From assembly GCA_011525915.1 (NCBI GenBank), contig WYBM01000088.1, positions 124,001-188,000 on the forward strand: a DNA stretch of 64,000 bases, read 5' to 3'. Numbering within the stretch: position 1 is the first letter of the stretch; each line of letters begins with the position of its first letter. Source of the stretch: Ardenticatenaceae bacterium. Its GTDB lineage: Bacteria; Chloroflexota; Anaerolineae; Promineifilales; Promineifilaceae. Positions 9,287 through 16,759 of the stretch are shown piece by piece. The notes below the pieces were generated by a model. That model worked only from the letters and a program-made list of their open reading frames with translations, was not told the origin of the DNA and did not search any database. The position numbers and the translations under genes are program-made.

Positions 9287-9667
9287 GTGACATTCACAAT
9301 TCTGGTGGTAGATGATGAGCCGGCCCTACGAGAGCTAATCGGGCAAATGTTAGAACTTGGAGGCTATACAATTCAGGAAGCCGCCGACGGGGAAGAGGCG
9401 CTGGATGTGATTGATGAAACACCACCTGACGCCGTGATCTTAGATGTGATGATGCCTGTTATGGATGGCATTACCGTGTGCAAAACCTTGCGCGCCAACG
9501 CACAGACGGCTGACTTGCCTATCATTATGTTAAGCGGCAAGACCCAACAGGAAGCTGTCGCCGAAGGGTTGGCGGCCGGAGCTAATAAGTACCTTTGCAA
9601 GCCGACCTCTTTTGAGGAACTGATGGAAAGTTTAAACCAGGTACTGCCTACCACGGCCGTGCGTTGA
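9287..9667 (+). CDS. Stand-alone CheY-like response-regulator receiver
   Basis: A single receiver domain of 126 residues with no output domain. The acidic pocket is D9/D10, the phosphoacceptor is D53 (VILDVMMP), the switch Ser is S83, and the conserved Lys is K105 (CKPTS). All key residues are present, so phosphorylation by a histidine kinase is expected. No kinase gene is nearby. The output would be by protein-protein contact. The start is GTG at 9287, chosen because GAGGAG ends six bases upstream. Confidence 0.93.
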   Translation: MTFTILVVDDEPALRELIGQMLELGGYTIQEAADGEEALDVIDETPPDAVILDVMMPVMDGITVCKTLRANAQTADLPIIMLSGKTQQEAVAEGLAAGANKYLCKPTSFEELMESLNQVLPTTAVR

Positions 9668-9675
9668 CCGGCCAT

Positions 9676-10455
9676 CTACCCCGGCAGCACCCGGACAATA
9701 TAACTGAATACACCTAACAATTCGGCAGCGGAAACAGCCACCACCAGAATCACCACCCAGCGCACAAACTGCGCCCCACGTTTGACGGCCATGCGGGCCG
9801 CTGCCCAGGCACCTAAAGCGTTCCCAATGGCCAGGATCAACCCAATGCCCCAAGCCACTTGATCATTAAGCATAAAAACAATGAGCGCCGAAATGGTGAA
9901 GGCCAACACGATCAGGTTTTTAACCGCATTGGCCCGTACCAGGTTATACCCCACACTTAGCACCAACCCCGCCAACAAAAAGATGCCCACGCCCGCCTGA
10001 ATAAAGCCACCATAAACGCCGATGGCAAAAAAGATGAGCCACTGCAGGGGTGACGGCCGTCTGTCCAATCGTTCTAGCTGGCCCTGTACCCACTTTTTGG
10101 GGTCTACCCAAATCACCACCAACATCACCACCATCAGCGCCCCAATGACCCTCTCCATAACCGCTTCATTCAGATCAGTCGCAATTTGTGCCCCAATGAT
10201 TGAGCCGATGATCGCCGGCAGTGACAAAATCAACCCACCCCGCACGTCCATCATCCCTTTACGCTGAAAACTGGCCGTTGACGTGATATTTTGAAACAGC
10301 ACCCCTACCCGGTTCGTGCCATTGGCCACATTGGCCGGCAGCCCCAGAAATATGAGTACCGGCAGTGTAATGAGCGAACCGCTGCCCGCCAGTGTATTAA
10401 TAAAACCCGCGCCAAACCCGGCCGCGATGACGGCCAGATAGATATACCATGCCAT
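9676..10455 (-). CDS. TSUP family (TauE/SafE-like) membrane exporter
   Basis: A 259-residue protein with seven to eight hydrophobic segments. The N-terminus GFGAGFINTLAGSGSLITLP is typical of the sulfite exporter TauE/SafE (TSUP) family, including the conserved Gly-Gly/Ser-rich turn that repeats at the start of the second half (GVYGGFIQAGVGIFLLAGL). Members move sulfite, sulfoacetate or related organic anions across the cytoplasmic membrane. The substrate here is unknown. AGGAG lies eight bases before the ATG. It is convergent with the receiver gene, leaving only eight bases between the stops. Confidence 0.88.
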   Translation of the reverse strand: MAWYIYLAVIAAGFGAGFINTLAGSGSLITLPVLIFLGLPANVANGTNRVGVLFQNITSTASFQRKGMMDVRGGLILSLPAIIGSIIGAQIATDLNEAVMERVIGALMVVMLVVIWVDPKKWVQGQLERLDRRPSPLQWLIFFAIGVYGGFIQAGVGIFLLAGLVLSVGYNLVRANAVKNLIVLAFTISALIVFMLNDQVAWGIGLILAIGNALGAWAAARMAVKRGAQFVRWVVILVVAVSAAELLGVFSYIVRVLPG

Positions 10456-10605
10456 GTCTTTCTCCTGCTAAAATGTAGCGCAGGCTTTGCACGCTACGCC
10501 GCGCCCAGAACGATAATACAAAGTGCCCTATGGGGCAAGCAGCCGGCACGGGCATCGGTTACAATGGGATCATTGTTACAATGGCAGGCGCCTGGAGAGT
10601 GAGGG

Positions 10606-11979
10606 ATGGATTTTGATCTGGTCATCAAAAATGGCACAATCGTCACGGCCGTGAATACTTTCACCGCCGATATTGGCATCAACGGTGAAACGATCGCCGC
10701 TGTAGGGCAGGGATTAGCCGGCGCACGAGTGCTGGAGGCGGCAGGCAAACTGGTAACCCCCGGGGCCGTAGACATTCATGTTCACCTGCAAATGCCCATC
10801 GGCAATGTTGTCTCCACCGATGACTTTTACACCGGTACCGTCGCCGCGGCCTTTGGCGGCACCACCACGATCATTGACTTTGTGGAAACACAGCCAGATG
10901 AAACCATGGCAGCGGCCATTGCCGCCCGCCGCGCCCTGGCTGACCCCCGCGTGGTGGTAGATTATGGCCTGCACATGACCATCACACCAGCAGACATGGG
11001 TAAATTGGCGCAAGTGCCGGCCGCGTTTGCCGCCGGGTGTACAACCTTTAAGCTGTACATGGCTTATGGCCACCGGCTGGATGACGGCCAACTGCTGCGA
11101 GCGCTCACGGCTGTGCGCCATGTGGGTGGTTTGCCCGTGGTGCACGCCGAAAATTGGGATGTCATTTTGACGTTAATTGCCGATAACCTGGCCCACGGCC
11201 GTACAACCCCTCACTGGCACCCTCGCAGCCGCCCTGCCCTTTTGGAAGCCGAAGCCACCGGTCGTATCATTGACCTGGCCGTCTTTGTTGGTGTGCCCAT
11301 TCACATCTTCCATGTCTCCTGTGGTGCGGCAGCAGCCCGCATTGCCGCCGCCCGTGAACGCGGCTGGCCGGTAACGGGTGAAACGTGTCCACAGTACTTA
11401 TTCCTGACACAAGATGTCTATGACCGGCCTGGTGACGAGGGGGCGCTGCCTGTCTGCTCGCCGCCTATCCGTGAATCTCGCGAGCAAGACGCCCTATGGG
11501 CTGCCCTTAGCCGGGGCGATTTGCAGCTTATTACCACTGACCACTGCCCCTTTACCCGGGCAGAAAAGGCGGCTAACCTGGCAGATTACAGCCGCATCCC
11601 CGGCGGTGTACCCTCCATTGAAATGCGTTTTGCGGCGATCTATTCCCAGGGCGTGCGCAGCGGTTTGTTGACGCCCTCACAATGGGTTGACTTGTGCTGT
11701 ACCGCCCCGGCGCGGCTGGCCGGCCTGGAAAAGAAAGGACACATCGCCCCTGGTTATGACGCCGACCTGGTGATTTTTGACCCAGACACCCCGTTTACCC
11801 TCACCGCCCAATCACTGCATGAGACGGCCAATTGGACACCGTACGAAGGGTTAACCCTGCACGGCCGTGTGCAAACGACCATTGTGCGGGGGCAAATTGT
11901 GGTGACAGACGGGGAATTACAGGCAGCAGCGGGGTACGGCCGTTACTGCCATCGCCAGCAGCGTAAACCCCAACCTTGA
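10606..11979 (+). CDS. hydA: Dihydropyrimidinase / hydantoinase family amidohydrolase
   Basis: A cyclic-amide hydrolase that opens dihydropyrimidine or hydantoin rings to N-carbamoyl amino acids. All metal-site residues of the family are present: H58 and H60 (DIHVH), K149 in TTFKLYMAY (the carboxylated lysine), H180, H236 and D312 (TTDHCPF). At 457 residues it matches the normal length. GGAGAGTGAGGG precedes the ATG. The 3' end overlaps the convergent phosphopantetheinyl transferase gene by 37 bases. No dihydropyrimidine dehydrogenase or beta-ureidopropionase gene is nearby, so uracil catabolism cannot be inferred from context. A related substrate (hydantoin, phenylhydantoin, allantoin-like) remains possible. 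Confidence 0.88.
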   Translation: MDFDLVIKNGTIVTAVNTFTADIGINGETIAAVGQGLAGARVLEAAGKLVTPGAVDIHVHLQMPIGNVVSTDDFYTGTVAAAFGGTTTIIDFVETQPDETMAAAIAARRALADPRVVVDYGLHMTITPADMGKLAQVPAAFAAGCTTFKLYMAYGHRLDDGQLLRALTAVRHVGGLPVVHAENWDVILTLIADNLAHGRTTPHWHPRSRPALLEAEATGRIIDLAVFVGVPIHIFHVSCGAAAARIAAARERGWPVTGETCPQYLFLTQDVYDRPGDEGALPVCSPPIRESREQDALWAALSRGDLQLITTDHCPFTRAEKAANLADYSRIPGGVPSIEMRFAAIYSQGVRSGLLTPSQWVDLCCTAPARLAGLEKKGHIAPGYDADLVIFDPDTPFTLTAQSLHETANWTPYEGLTLHGRVQTTIVRGQIVVTDGELQAAAGYGRYCHRQQRKPQP

Positions 11980-12683
11980 CCTTCGACTAATACGGCGCCC
12001 ACGTAACCGGGTGTGGGGTCTAAAGAGCGCAACTGCCAATGTGCGGCTGCCGTTTGGCGACCCCGTACCTGCTGCAGGCAGGCCGGTTCACCGGGGCGCA
12101 GCGTCACGTCAAATGAGTCCAGAGGGCAAGACAACCCTTCACCAATGGCCTTGATAAATGCTTCTTTGCGCGTCCAACAGTTGAAGAAGGCCCGTGGTTT
12201 TTCGGCATCAGATACGGTTGAGTACACGTTGCACTCCTTTTCCGAAAAAAAGCGCTGGGCCACCTGGTCGGCATCAGTCAGCCGCCGCACAGCTTCCACG
12301 TCTACCCCAATCTCCCGCCCCCGTGTAAAACCAATTAGGGCGATACCTTGTGCGTGGGACAGGTTAAAACGCAAATCACCACTGGCTAACGACGGTTTCC
12401 CCTGAGGCCCATACACAAAGGCCACCGCCGCCGCCGGCACCTGTTCATACTGGCCGATGAGGGTGCGCAGCACACCCCGACCATAAATGTAATGGTGCCG
12501 ATCCTTGTCAAAATAGAACCTGTTTGCCCGTACCTGCTCATCTGTAGACAGCAAGGTCCACATAGCAGCCACATTGGCCGGTGATTGTGACAAACCCACA
12601 CACCACACGTGCACCTCATCCGCTGGCAGAGGCGGCACGCTCTGACGTTCAGGCCACACTGTACTTTCAGACATCGGCCACAT
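11943..12683 (-). CDS. Sfp-type 4'-phosphopantetheinyl transferase
   Basis: Transfers the phosphopantetheine arm of coenzyme A to a serine on acyl or peptidyl carrier proteins. The two family signatures are clear: IGVDVEAV with Mg ligands D128 and E130, and W170-x-x-K173-E174-x-x-x-K178 in CWTRKEAFIKAIGEG. An N-terminal RYGRGVLR-like CoA-binding segment (YIYGRGVLRTL) is also present. Length (246) fits the Sfp/Gsp two-lobed class rather than AcpS. The start at 12683 could instead be 12674 (MSESTV); neither has a strong Shine-Dalgarno. No carrier-protein, NRPS or PKS gene is in the window. The start is 66 bases from the divergent acyl-CoA dehydrogenase gene. Confidence 0.9.
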   Translation of the reverse strand: MWPMSESTVWPERQSVPPLPADEVHVWCVGLSQSPANVAAMWTLLSTDEQVRANRFYFDKDRHHYIYGRGVLRTLIGQYEQVPAAAVAFVYGPQGKPSLASGDLRFNLSHAQGIALIGFTRGREIGVDVEAVRRLTDADQVAQRFFSEKECNVYSTVSDAEKPRAFFNCWTRKEAFIKAIGEGLSCPLDSFDVTLRPGEPACLQQVRGRQTAAAHWQLRSLDPTPGYVGAVLVEGQGWGLRCWRWQ

Positions 12684-12749
12684 TGTACGCGGGTATCTCT
12701 GGCAGCGCCAAATATAAGAAGTTTGACGAAACGGCCGTCCTCAAAGAAA

Positions 12750-13997
12750 ATGTCAGCCATGATCAGCTTTGACCTGCCAGCAGAAGTGTTGGCCCAACTG
12801 GAACCATATGCCCGTCTGGCCCGTGACATTATGCGCCCCAACGCCCGATATTATGACGAACATGAGCACGAACGGCCGACCGCCTTTATCCAGGCCATCT
12901 GGCCGTTGGAACGTGAACGTCACCGTCACCTGGCAGCCATGGCCGGCCAGGCCACCGCTGAGGGCCCAGACCTGGATGTGCTGCTTTACATCTTACTGGC
13001 AGAGCTGCTTAGTTGGGGGGATGCCGGCCAGTTCCTGGCCCGGCCCGGTGGACGATTGGGAGGCACGGCCGTAGAAGCTGTGGGCACACCAGCCCAAAAG
13101 GCCCGCTTTCTTAAACGGTTTGCCGAAAGCGATGTGCCCGTCTGGGGAGCGATGGCCATTACGGAACCAGACGCCGGGTCAGACAACAGCGCCATGCGCA
13201 CCACGGCCGTGCATGACCAGGCTGCTAACGAGTGGGTTCTTAACGGCCAGAAGATCTTCATCACCAGCGGGGCCCTTTCACTGCAAGCGTCAGATGGCAT
13301 CTGCATTGTCTGGGCTACCGTAGACCCAGAAGCCGGCCGCGGAGGGATCAAGTCCTTTGTCATTGAGGCGCATACGCCGGGTGTCACTGTCAGCCCGGGT
13401 CTGGACAAATTGGGCATTCGCGCCAGTGACACTGTTATCATCACCTTTGACAATGCCCGCATCCCCTATGATAACCTGCTGGGTGATATGGAGGTGCAGG
13501 CGGGCAATACAACCAAAGGCTTTGCCGGGGCCATGAAGACGTTTGATGCCAGCCGCCCTGCAGTGGCCGCCAGCGCCGTAGGCATTGCGCGTGCGGCCAT
13601 CGAAACGACCAGGGAAACGCTGGCGGCAGCGGGCATTCAAATTGATTACACGAAGCCGCGCCATTTGCTGACGGCCGTGGAACGAGACTTGTTAGACATG
13701 GAAGCTCACTACAAAGCAGCCTGGCTGCTAACGCTAAAAGCTACGGCAGCCATTATGCACGGCCGTGGGCACCGCTTAGATGCCAGCATGTGTAAAGTAA
13801 AAGCGGGTACGGCCGTGGTCTTTATTACGCAAAAAGCAGTTGAACTCCTAGGGCCATTGGGGTATTCTCGTAGCTGGCTAACCGAGAAGCTCATGCGTGA
13901 CGCCAAAATTAATGACCTGTATGAGGGTACGAAGCAAATTAATCTGCTTATTGTCGCCCGGGCCATTTTGGGATACTCACGGCGAGAACTCAAGTAG
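12750..13997 (+). CDS. Acyl-CoA dehydrogenase family protein
   Basis: FAD-dependent alpha,beta-dehydrogenation of an acyl-CoA thioester is the family reaction. The FAD/substrate motif ITEPDAGSDNSAM (~140-152), the middle beta-domain (KSFVIEAHTPGV, LGIRASDT, FDNARIPYDNLLG) and the C-terminal YEGTKQIN with catalytic-position E392 are all present. A start at 12750 (MSAMISFDLP) is preferred. The frame is open further upstream to 12609, but that part is antisense to the transferase gene and looks non-protein-like. Total length, 415 residues, is slightly above the usual ~380. The MaoC-like hydratase gene follows, suggesting a dehydrogenation-hydration pair on the same acyl chain. Confidence 0.9.
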   Translation: MSAMISFDLPAEVLAQLEPYARLARDIMRPNARYYDEHEHERPTAFIQAIWPLERERHRHLAAMAGQATAEGPDLDVLLYILLAELLSWGDAGQFLARPGGRLGGTAVEAVGTPAQKARFLKRFAESDVPVWGAMAITEPDAGSDNSAMRTTAVHDQAANEWVLNGQKIFITSGALSLQASDGICIVWATVDPEAGRGGIKSFVIEAHTPGVTVSPGLDKLGIRASDTVIITFDNARIPYDNLLGDMEVQAGNTTKGFAGAMKTFDASRPAVAASAVGIARAAIETTRETLAAAGIQIDYTKPRHLLTAVERDLLDMEAHYKAAWLLTLKATAAIMHGRGHRLDASMCKVKAGTAVVFITQKAVELLGPLGYSRSWLTEKLMRDAKINDLYEGTKQINLLIVARAILGYSRRELK

Positions 13998-14082
13998 GGA
14001 CAAAGTCGCCGGGAATGTGCCAAAACCTGCCAGACAACGCCCAAACCGGCCGCTTCGACCGTACTTTTCCCGAGGAGGAAAC

Positions 14083-14550
14083 ATGTCACAAGCACAAGCC
14101 TTAGCAACCTTACAGGCCCAGGTGGGGCAAGAAGTTCATGTCAGTGACTGGCTGACGGTAACGCAGGCCATGGTCAACATCTTTGCAGACGCCACGCTGG
14201 ACCACCAATGGATTCACGTAGACGTGGCCAGGGCTCAGGCGGATTCCCCTTTTGGCGGGCCCATCGCCCATGGCTTTCTTACCCTTTCGCTCATCCCCTA
14301 CCTCACCGGCGAAGTTGACCCAGACAGACCACGCTACACGGGTTTAAAGATGGGTGTCAATTATGGCGTGAACAAAGTGCGCTTTCCACATCCGGTGCCG
14401 GTTGGTTCACGGGTGCGCGCACGGGTAACATTGCAAAGCGTTGTGGAAGCTAAAGGGGGCCTGCAATTGGTAAATGCTATTACCATAGACATTGAAGGGG
14501 TGAACAAGCCGGGCTGCGTGGCTGAAATGGTCTCTTTATTGTATTTTTAA
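14083..14550 (+). CDS. MaoC-like (R)-specific enoyl-CoA hydratase
   Basis: A 155-residue single hot-dog domain. The MaoC catalytic segment is FADATLDHQWIHVD, with the Asp/His pair, followed by FGGPIAHGFLTLSLIP, matching the NodN/MaoC signature. It would hydrate trans-2-enoyl-CoA. The start at 14083 is fixed by GAGGAGG five bases upstream; the longer in-frame extension overlaps the previous gene and is rejected. It follows the acyl-CoA dehydrogenase by 85 bases, so the two probably act in sequence in fatty-acid or branched-acyl catabolism. Confidence 0.9.
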   Translation: MSQAQALATLQAQVGQEVHVSDWLTVTQAMVNIFADATLDHQWIHVDVARAQADSPFGGPIAHGFLTLSLIPYLTGEVDPDRPRYTGLKMGVNYGVNKVRFPHPVPVGSRVRARVTLQSVVEAKGGLQLVNAITIDIEGVNKPGCVAEMVSLLYF

Positions 14551-14713
14551 GCGGATAATAATGGCCCCTATCTGGGATGACAGGGGATGAAGAACACAGC
14601 TAAGGAGTAACGATTTAACAACAGCCATAGGTAAGTACAAACGCCAACATAAATTGTCAGTGTGGCTGTTCGAGTTATTTAGCTGCTACTCTTAAGGTAA
14701 GGTTGAGAAAATC

Positions 14714-16759
14714 ATGGATGATCTTTTTTCCTTTATTGCCGGTGAATGGGACGACGACGAATGGGACGATGATGAATGGGATGACGACGACGAATGGGAT
14801 GACGACGAATGGGATGACGACGAGTGGGATGACGACGACGAGTGGGACGATTTTGAAGAATTCCCTTTAGGCATCGCCGATTTAATGCAAAGGGCACAAG
14901 AAGAAGAGGCGGAACGCCTTGAGGACGTTTTAACCCAATATTTTACGGTTAAGCAGCTGCGTCAGGTTGCCAAACGGCGTGGGTGGCAGGTAATGGGCAC
15001 ATACAAAAATGACATTGTGCGCCAGATGCAAACCCATCTATTGGCATCACGCGAAGACCCTCACCCGCTGACTGGCCTGTCAGACAAGGAGCGTCAACTG
15101 GTGGGCGCTGCGCACACCATGTTTAATATCAATAACGTTATTTACAGAGATCAGTGGGAGTTTGCGTGGCGAACAATTTTGAAGCAAAAAGATCCTGTAT
15201 GGCCCTATGTACAAGAGCTAGAAGCTTATGGCCTGATCTATCAATGCCAGGAACATGGCATTGATAAACATTACCATCCGTTGATCACCCTGCCAGAGTG
15301 GGCAATACCTTCTCAAGCAATTATCCCTCGCAACAAGGCCACTATCTCCCCTCTCAAACGGAGTTTGCCCTCGGCGCCGCCATTACTGGAACAGATGGAC
15401 CATCTTATCCACTACCTGGCCGCCGGTAACGAGATAAAGTGGACACCCAGAGTGGGGGACATAAAGCCTGAAGGACATGAATCTCCGTGGATAGGCAACT
15501 GGCCCTATCTACCAGAAGAGCTCACAAAGTTGCCCGCTTATTCACCCTACATGGCCCTCTACGGCCGTTACCAGTTCACCGTTCCGGTACGCCACCGCTT
15601 GCTAGACTCAAGTTATCATCACGTACTGGGTGATGCGTACGCGCTGGAGTGGATTCTGAATCAGTTAATGGCGCTGCGGGTGGTTGTGCCAGATGAAACC
15701 GAAAGGCTGGTGCTGGACCCCGAGGCCTGGAATTTACTCGCCAGCATACCTCACCAGGAACTGCTGACAGCCCTGTACCGCACCTGGAGTGTCAATTTTA
15801 TTGACCTGCTGGAGTTGCGCGCCGTTCTTACCCACGTGCCAGATACCACCGTCTGGCGGCTGGCCCATCCTGAAATCCCTTACCAGGCGCTTCTGGCTGA
15901 ACTGGTTGGGGGGCGGCAAACGCTGCTGCGCCTGCTGCGTGGGCTGGCAGAAGACCCCATACGGCAAGATGAATGGTTCAGCCTGGCAGACTTTGGGCGT
16001 GATTTGTACCAACTACGGCCGTTTCTCTACCACACCATGCTCTCTCCGGAAGATTGGGGCTTTAAACACAAAGAGAAAACATTTAACCTGGAAACGGAAA
16101 GTGACTGGTTAAAGACCATTGGTCAGATGGTACAAAGCGCTATCACTGGCCCTCTCTACTGGCTAAATGCCGTAGACTTACGCGGCAGCCCGGACAATAT
16201 TGCCGCCTTCCGCCTGACACCCACCGGCCACTTTTTGCTCTCCCCCTTAGTAGAAGATGCTACCTTGCCCCAAAACACCTCCCCTGGCGAGGCGATCTGG
16301 TTAGATGCCCGTACGGTGAAAATTTCACCAGGCTATGAGATGGCAGGGCTGCTGGGGCTTGTATCCCGGTTGGCCACGGCCGTGCCCAACGAACCATTCA
16401 CCTACCGCCTGGGAGCTGCCGGGCTGGAAAATGCTTTTGCCGCCGGTGAAACCCCAGATACCCTGAACCGCATGTTTATTGAATCCGGTTGGCGGCTGCC
16501 AGACACCGGCCGAGAATACCTGGAAGAGGTACACCGCCGTTTTGGCCACACCCACCTTTACGATGATTTGACCGTTATAGAGTTTGACGATGACATGGCC
16601 CTGAGTGAACTGCGCGCTACCGGCGTATTGGATAACTGCCTGGTGCATGAATTTTCTCAACGGCTCATTGCCATTCGGCCAGAGATGGTAGAGACACTGC
16701 TAACCAGGCTGGAGGGGCGTGGCTATACACCGCGGCTGACCACAGGAGCAAACCCATGA
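14714..16759 (+). CDS. EWDD-repeat helicase-associated protein, first gene of the XPB operon
   Basis: Residues 11-46 form seven EWDD units, giving an extremely acidic, Trp-punctuated N-terminus ending in DDFEEFPLG. A SAP-like helix-turn-helix follows (VKQLRQVAKRRG, ~78-105), then ~550 residues without an enzymatic motif. The C-terminal half shares a segment with the next protein: AITGPLYWLNAVDLRG then AFRLTPTGHFLL here, against VIAGPLHWMGLVDLG and AYRLTPIGCWLL there. The two are therefore diverged paralogues. The stop overlaps the next start as ATGA, indicating translational coupling, and the XPB helicase gene follows. A DNA-repair or transcription-coupled accessory role is inferred from context alone. 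I know of no characterised homologue with this acidic tail. Confidence 0.8.
   Translation: MDDLFSFIAGEWDDDEWDDDEWDDDDEWDDDEWDDDEWDDDDEWDDFEEFPLGIADLMQRAQEEEAERLEDVLTQYFTVKQLRQVAKRRGWQVMGTYKNDIVRQMQTHLLASREDPHPLTGLSDKERQLVGAAHTMFNINNVIYRDQWEFAWRTILKQKDPVWPYVQELEAYGLIYQCQEHGIDKHYHPLITLPEWAIPSQAIIPRNKATISPLKRSLPSAPPLLEQMDHLIHYLAAGNEIKWTPRVGDIKPEGHESPWIGNWPYLPEELTKLPAYSPYMALYGRYQFTVPVRHRLLDSSYHHVLGDAYALEWILNQLMALRVVVPDETERLVLDPEAWNLLASIPHQELLTALYRTWSVNFIDLLELRAVLTHVPDTTVWRLAHPEIPYQALLAELVGGRQTLLRLLRGLAEDPIRQDEWFSLADFGRDLYQLRPFLYHTMLSPEDWGFKHKEKTFNLETESDWLKTIGQMVQSAITGPLYWLNAVDLRGSPDNIAAFRLTPTGHFLLSPLVEDATLPQNTSPGEAIWLDARTVKISPGYEMAGLLGLVSRLATAVPNEPFTYRLGAAGLENAFAAGETPDTLNRMFIESGWRLPDTGREYLEEVHRRFGHTHLYDDLTVIEFDDDMALSELRATGVLDNCLVHEFSQRLIAIRPEMVETLLTRLEGRGYTPRLTTGANP
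14744..14851 (+). repeat. In-frame minisatellite encoding seven EWDD units
   Basis: The units have lengths 5, 5, 6, 5, 5, 6 and 4 codons, so a 16-codon (48-base) block is itself duplicated, followed by a partial third block. Codons for Asp vary between GAC and GAT. It is therefore not perfectly identical at the DNA level and has been retained for some time. Confidence 0.9.

Noticed and set aside
12609-12749. N-terminal extension of the acyl-CoA dehydrogenase
   Set aside because: The 47 residues are antisense to the start of the phosphopantetheinyl transferase, rich in His/Arg, and unlike the family.
14692-14874. Ser/His repeat protein on the minus strand
   Set aside because: It is only the complement of the EWDD-coding repeat.
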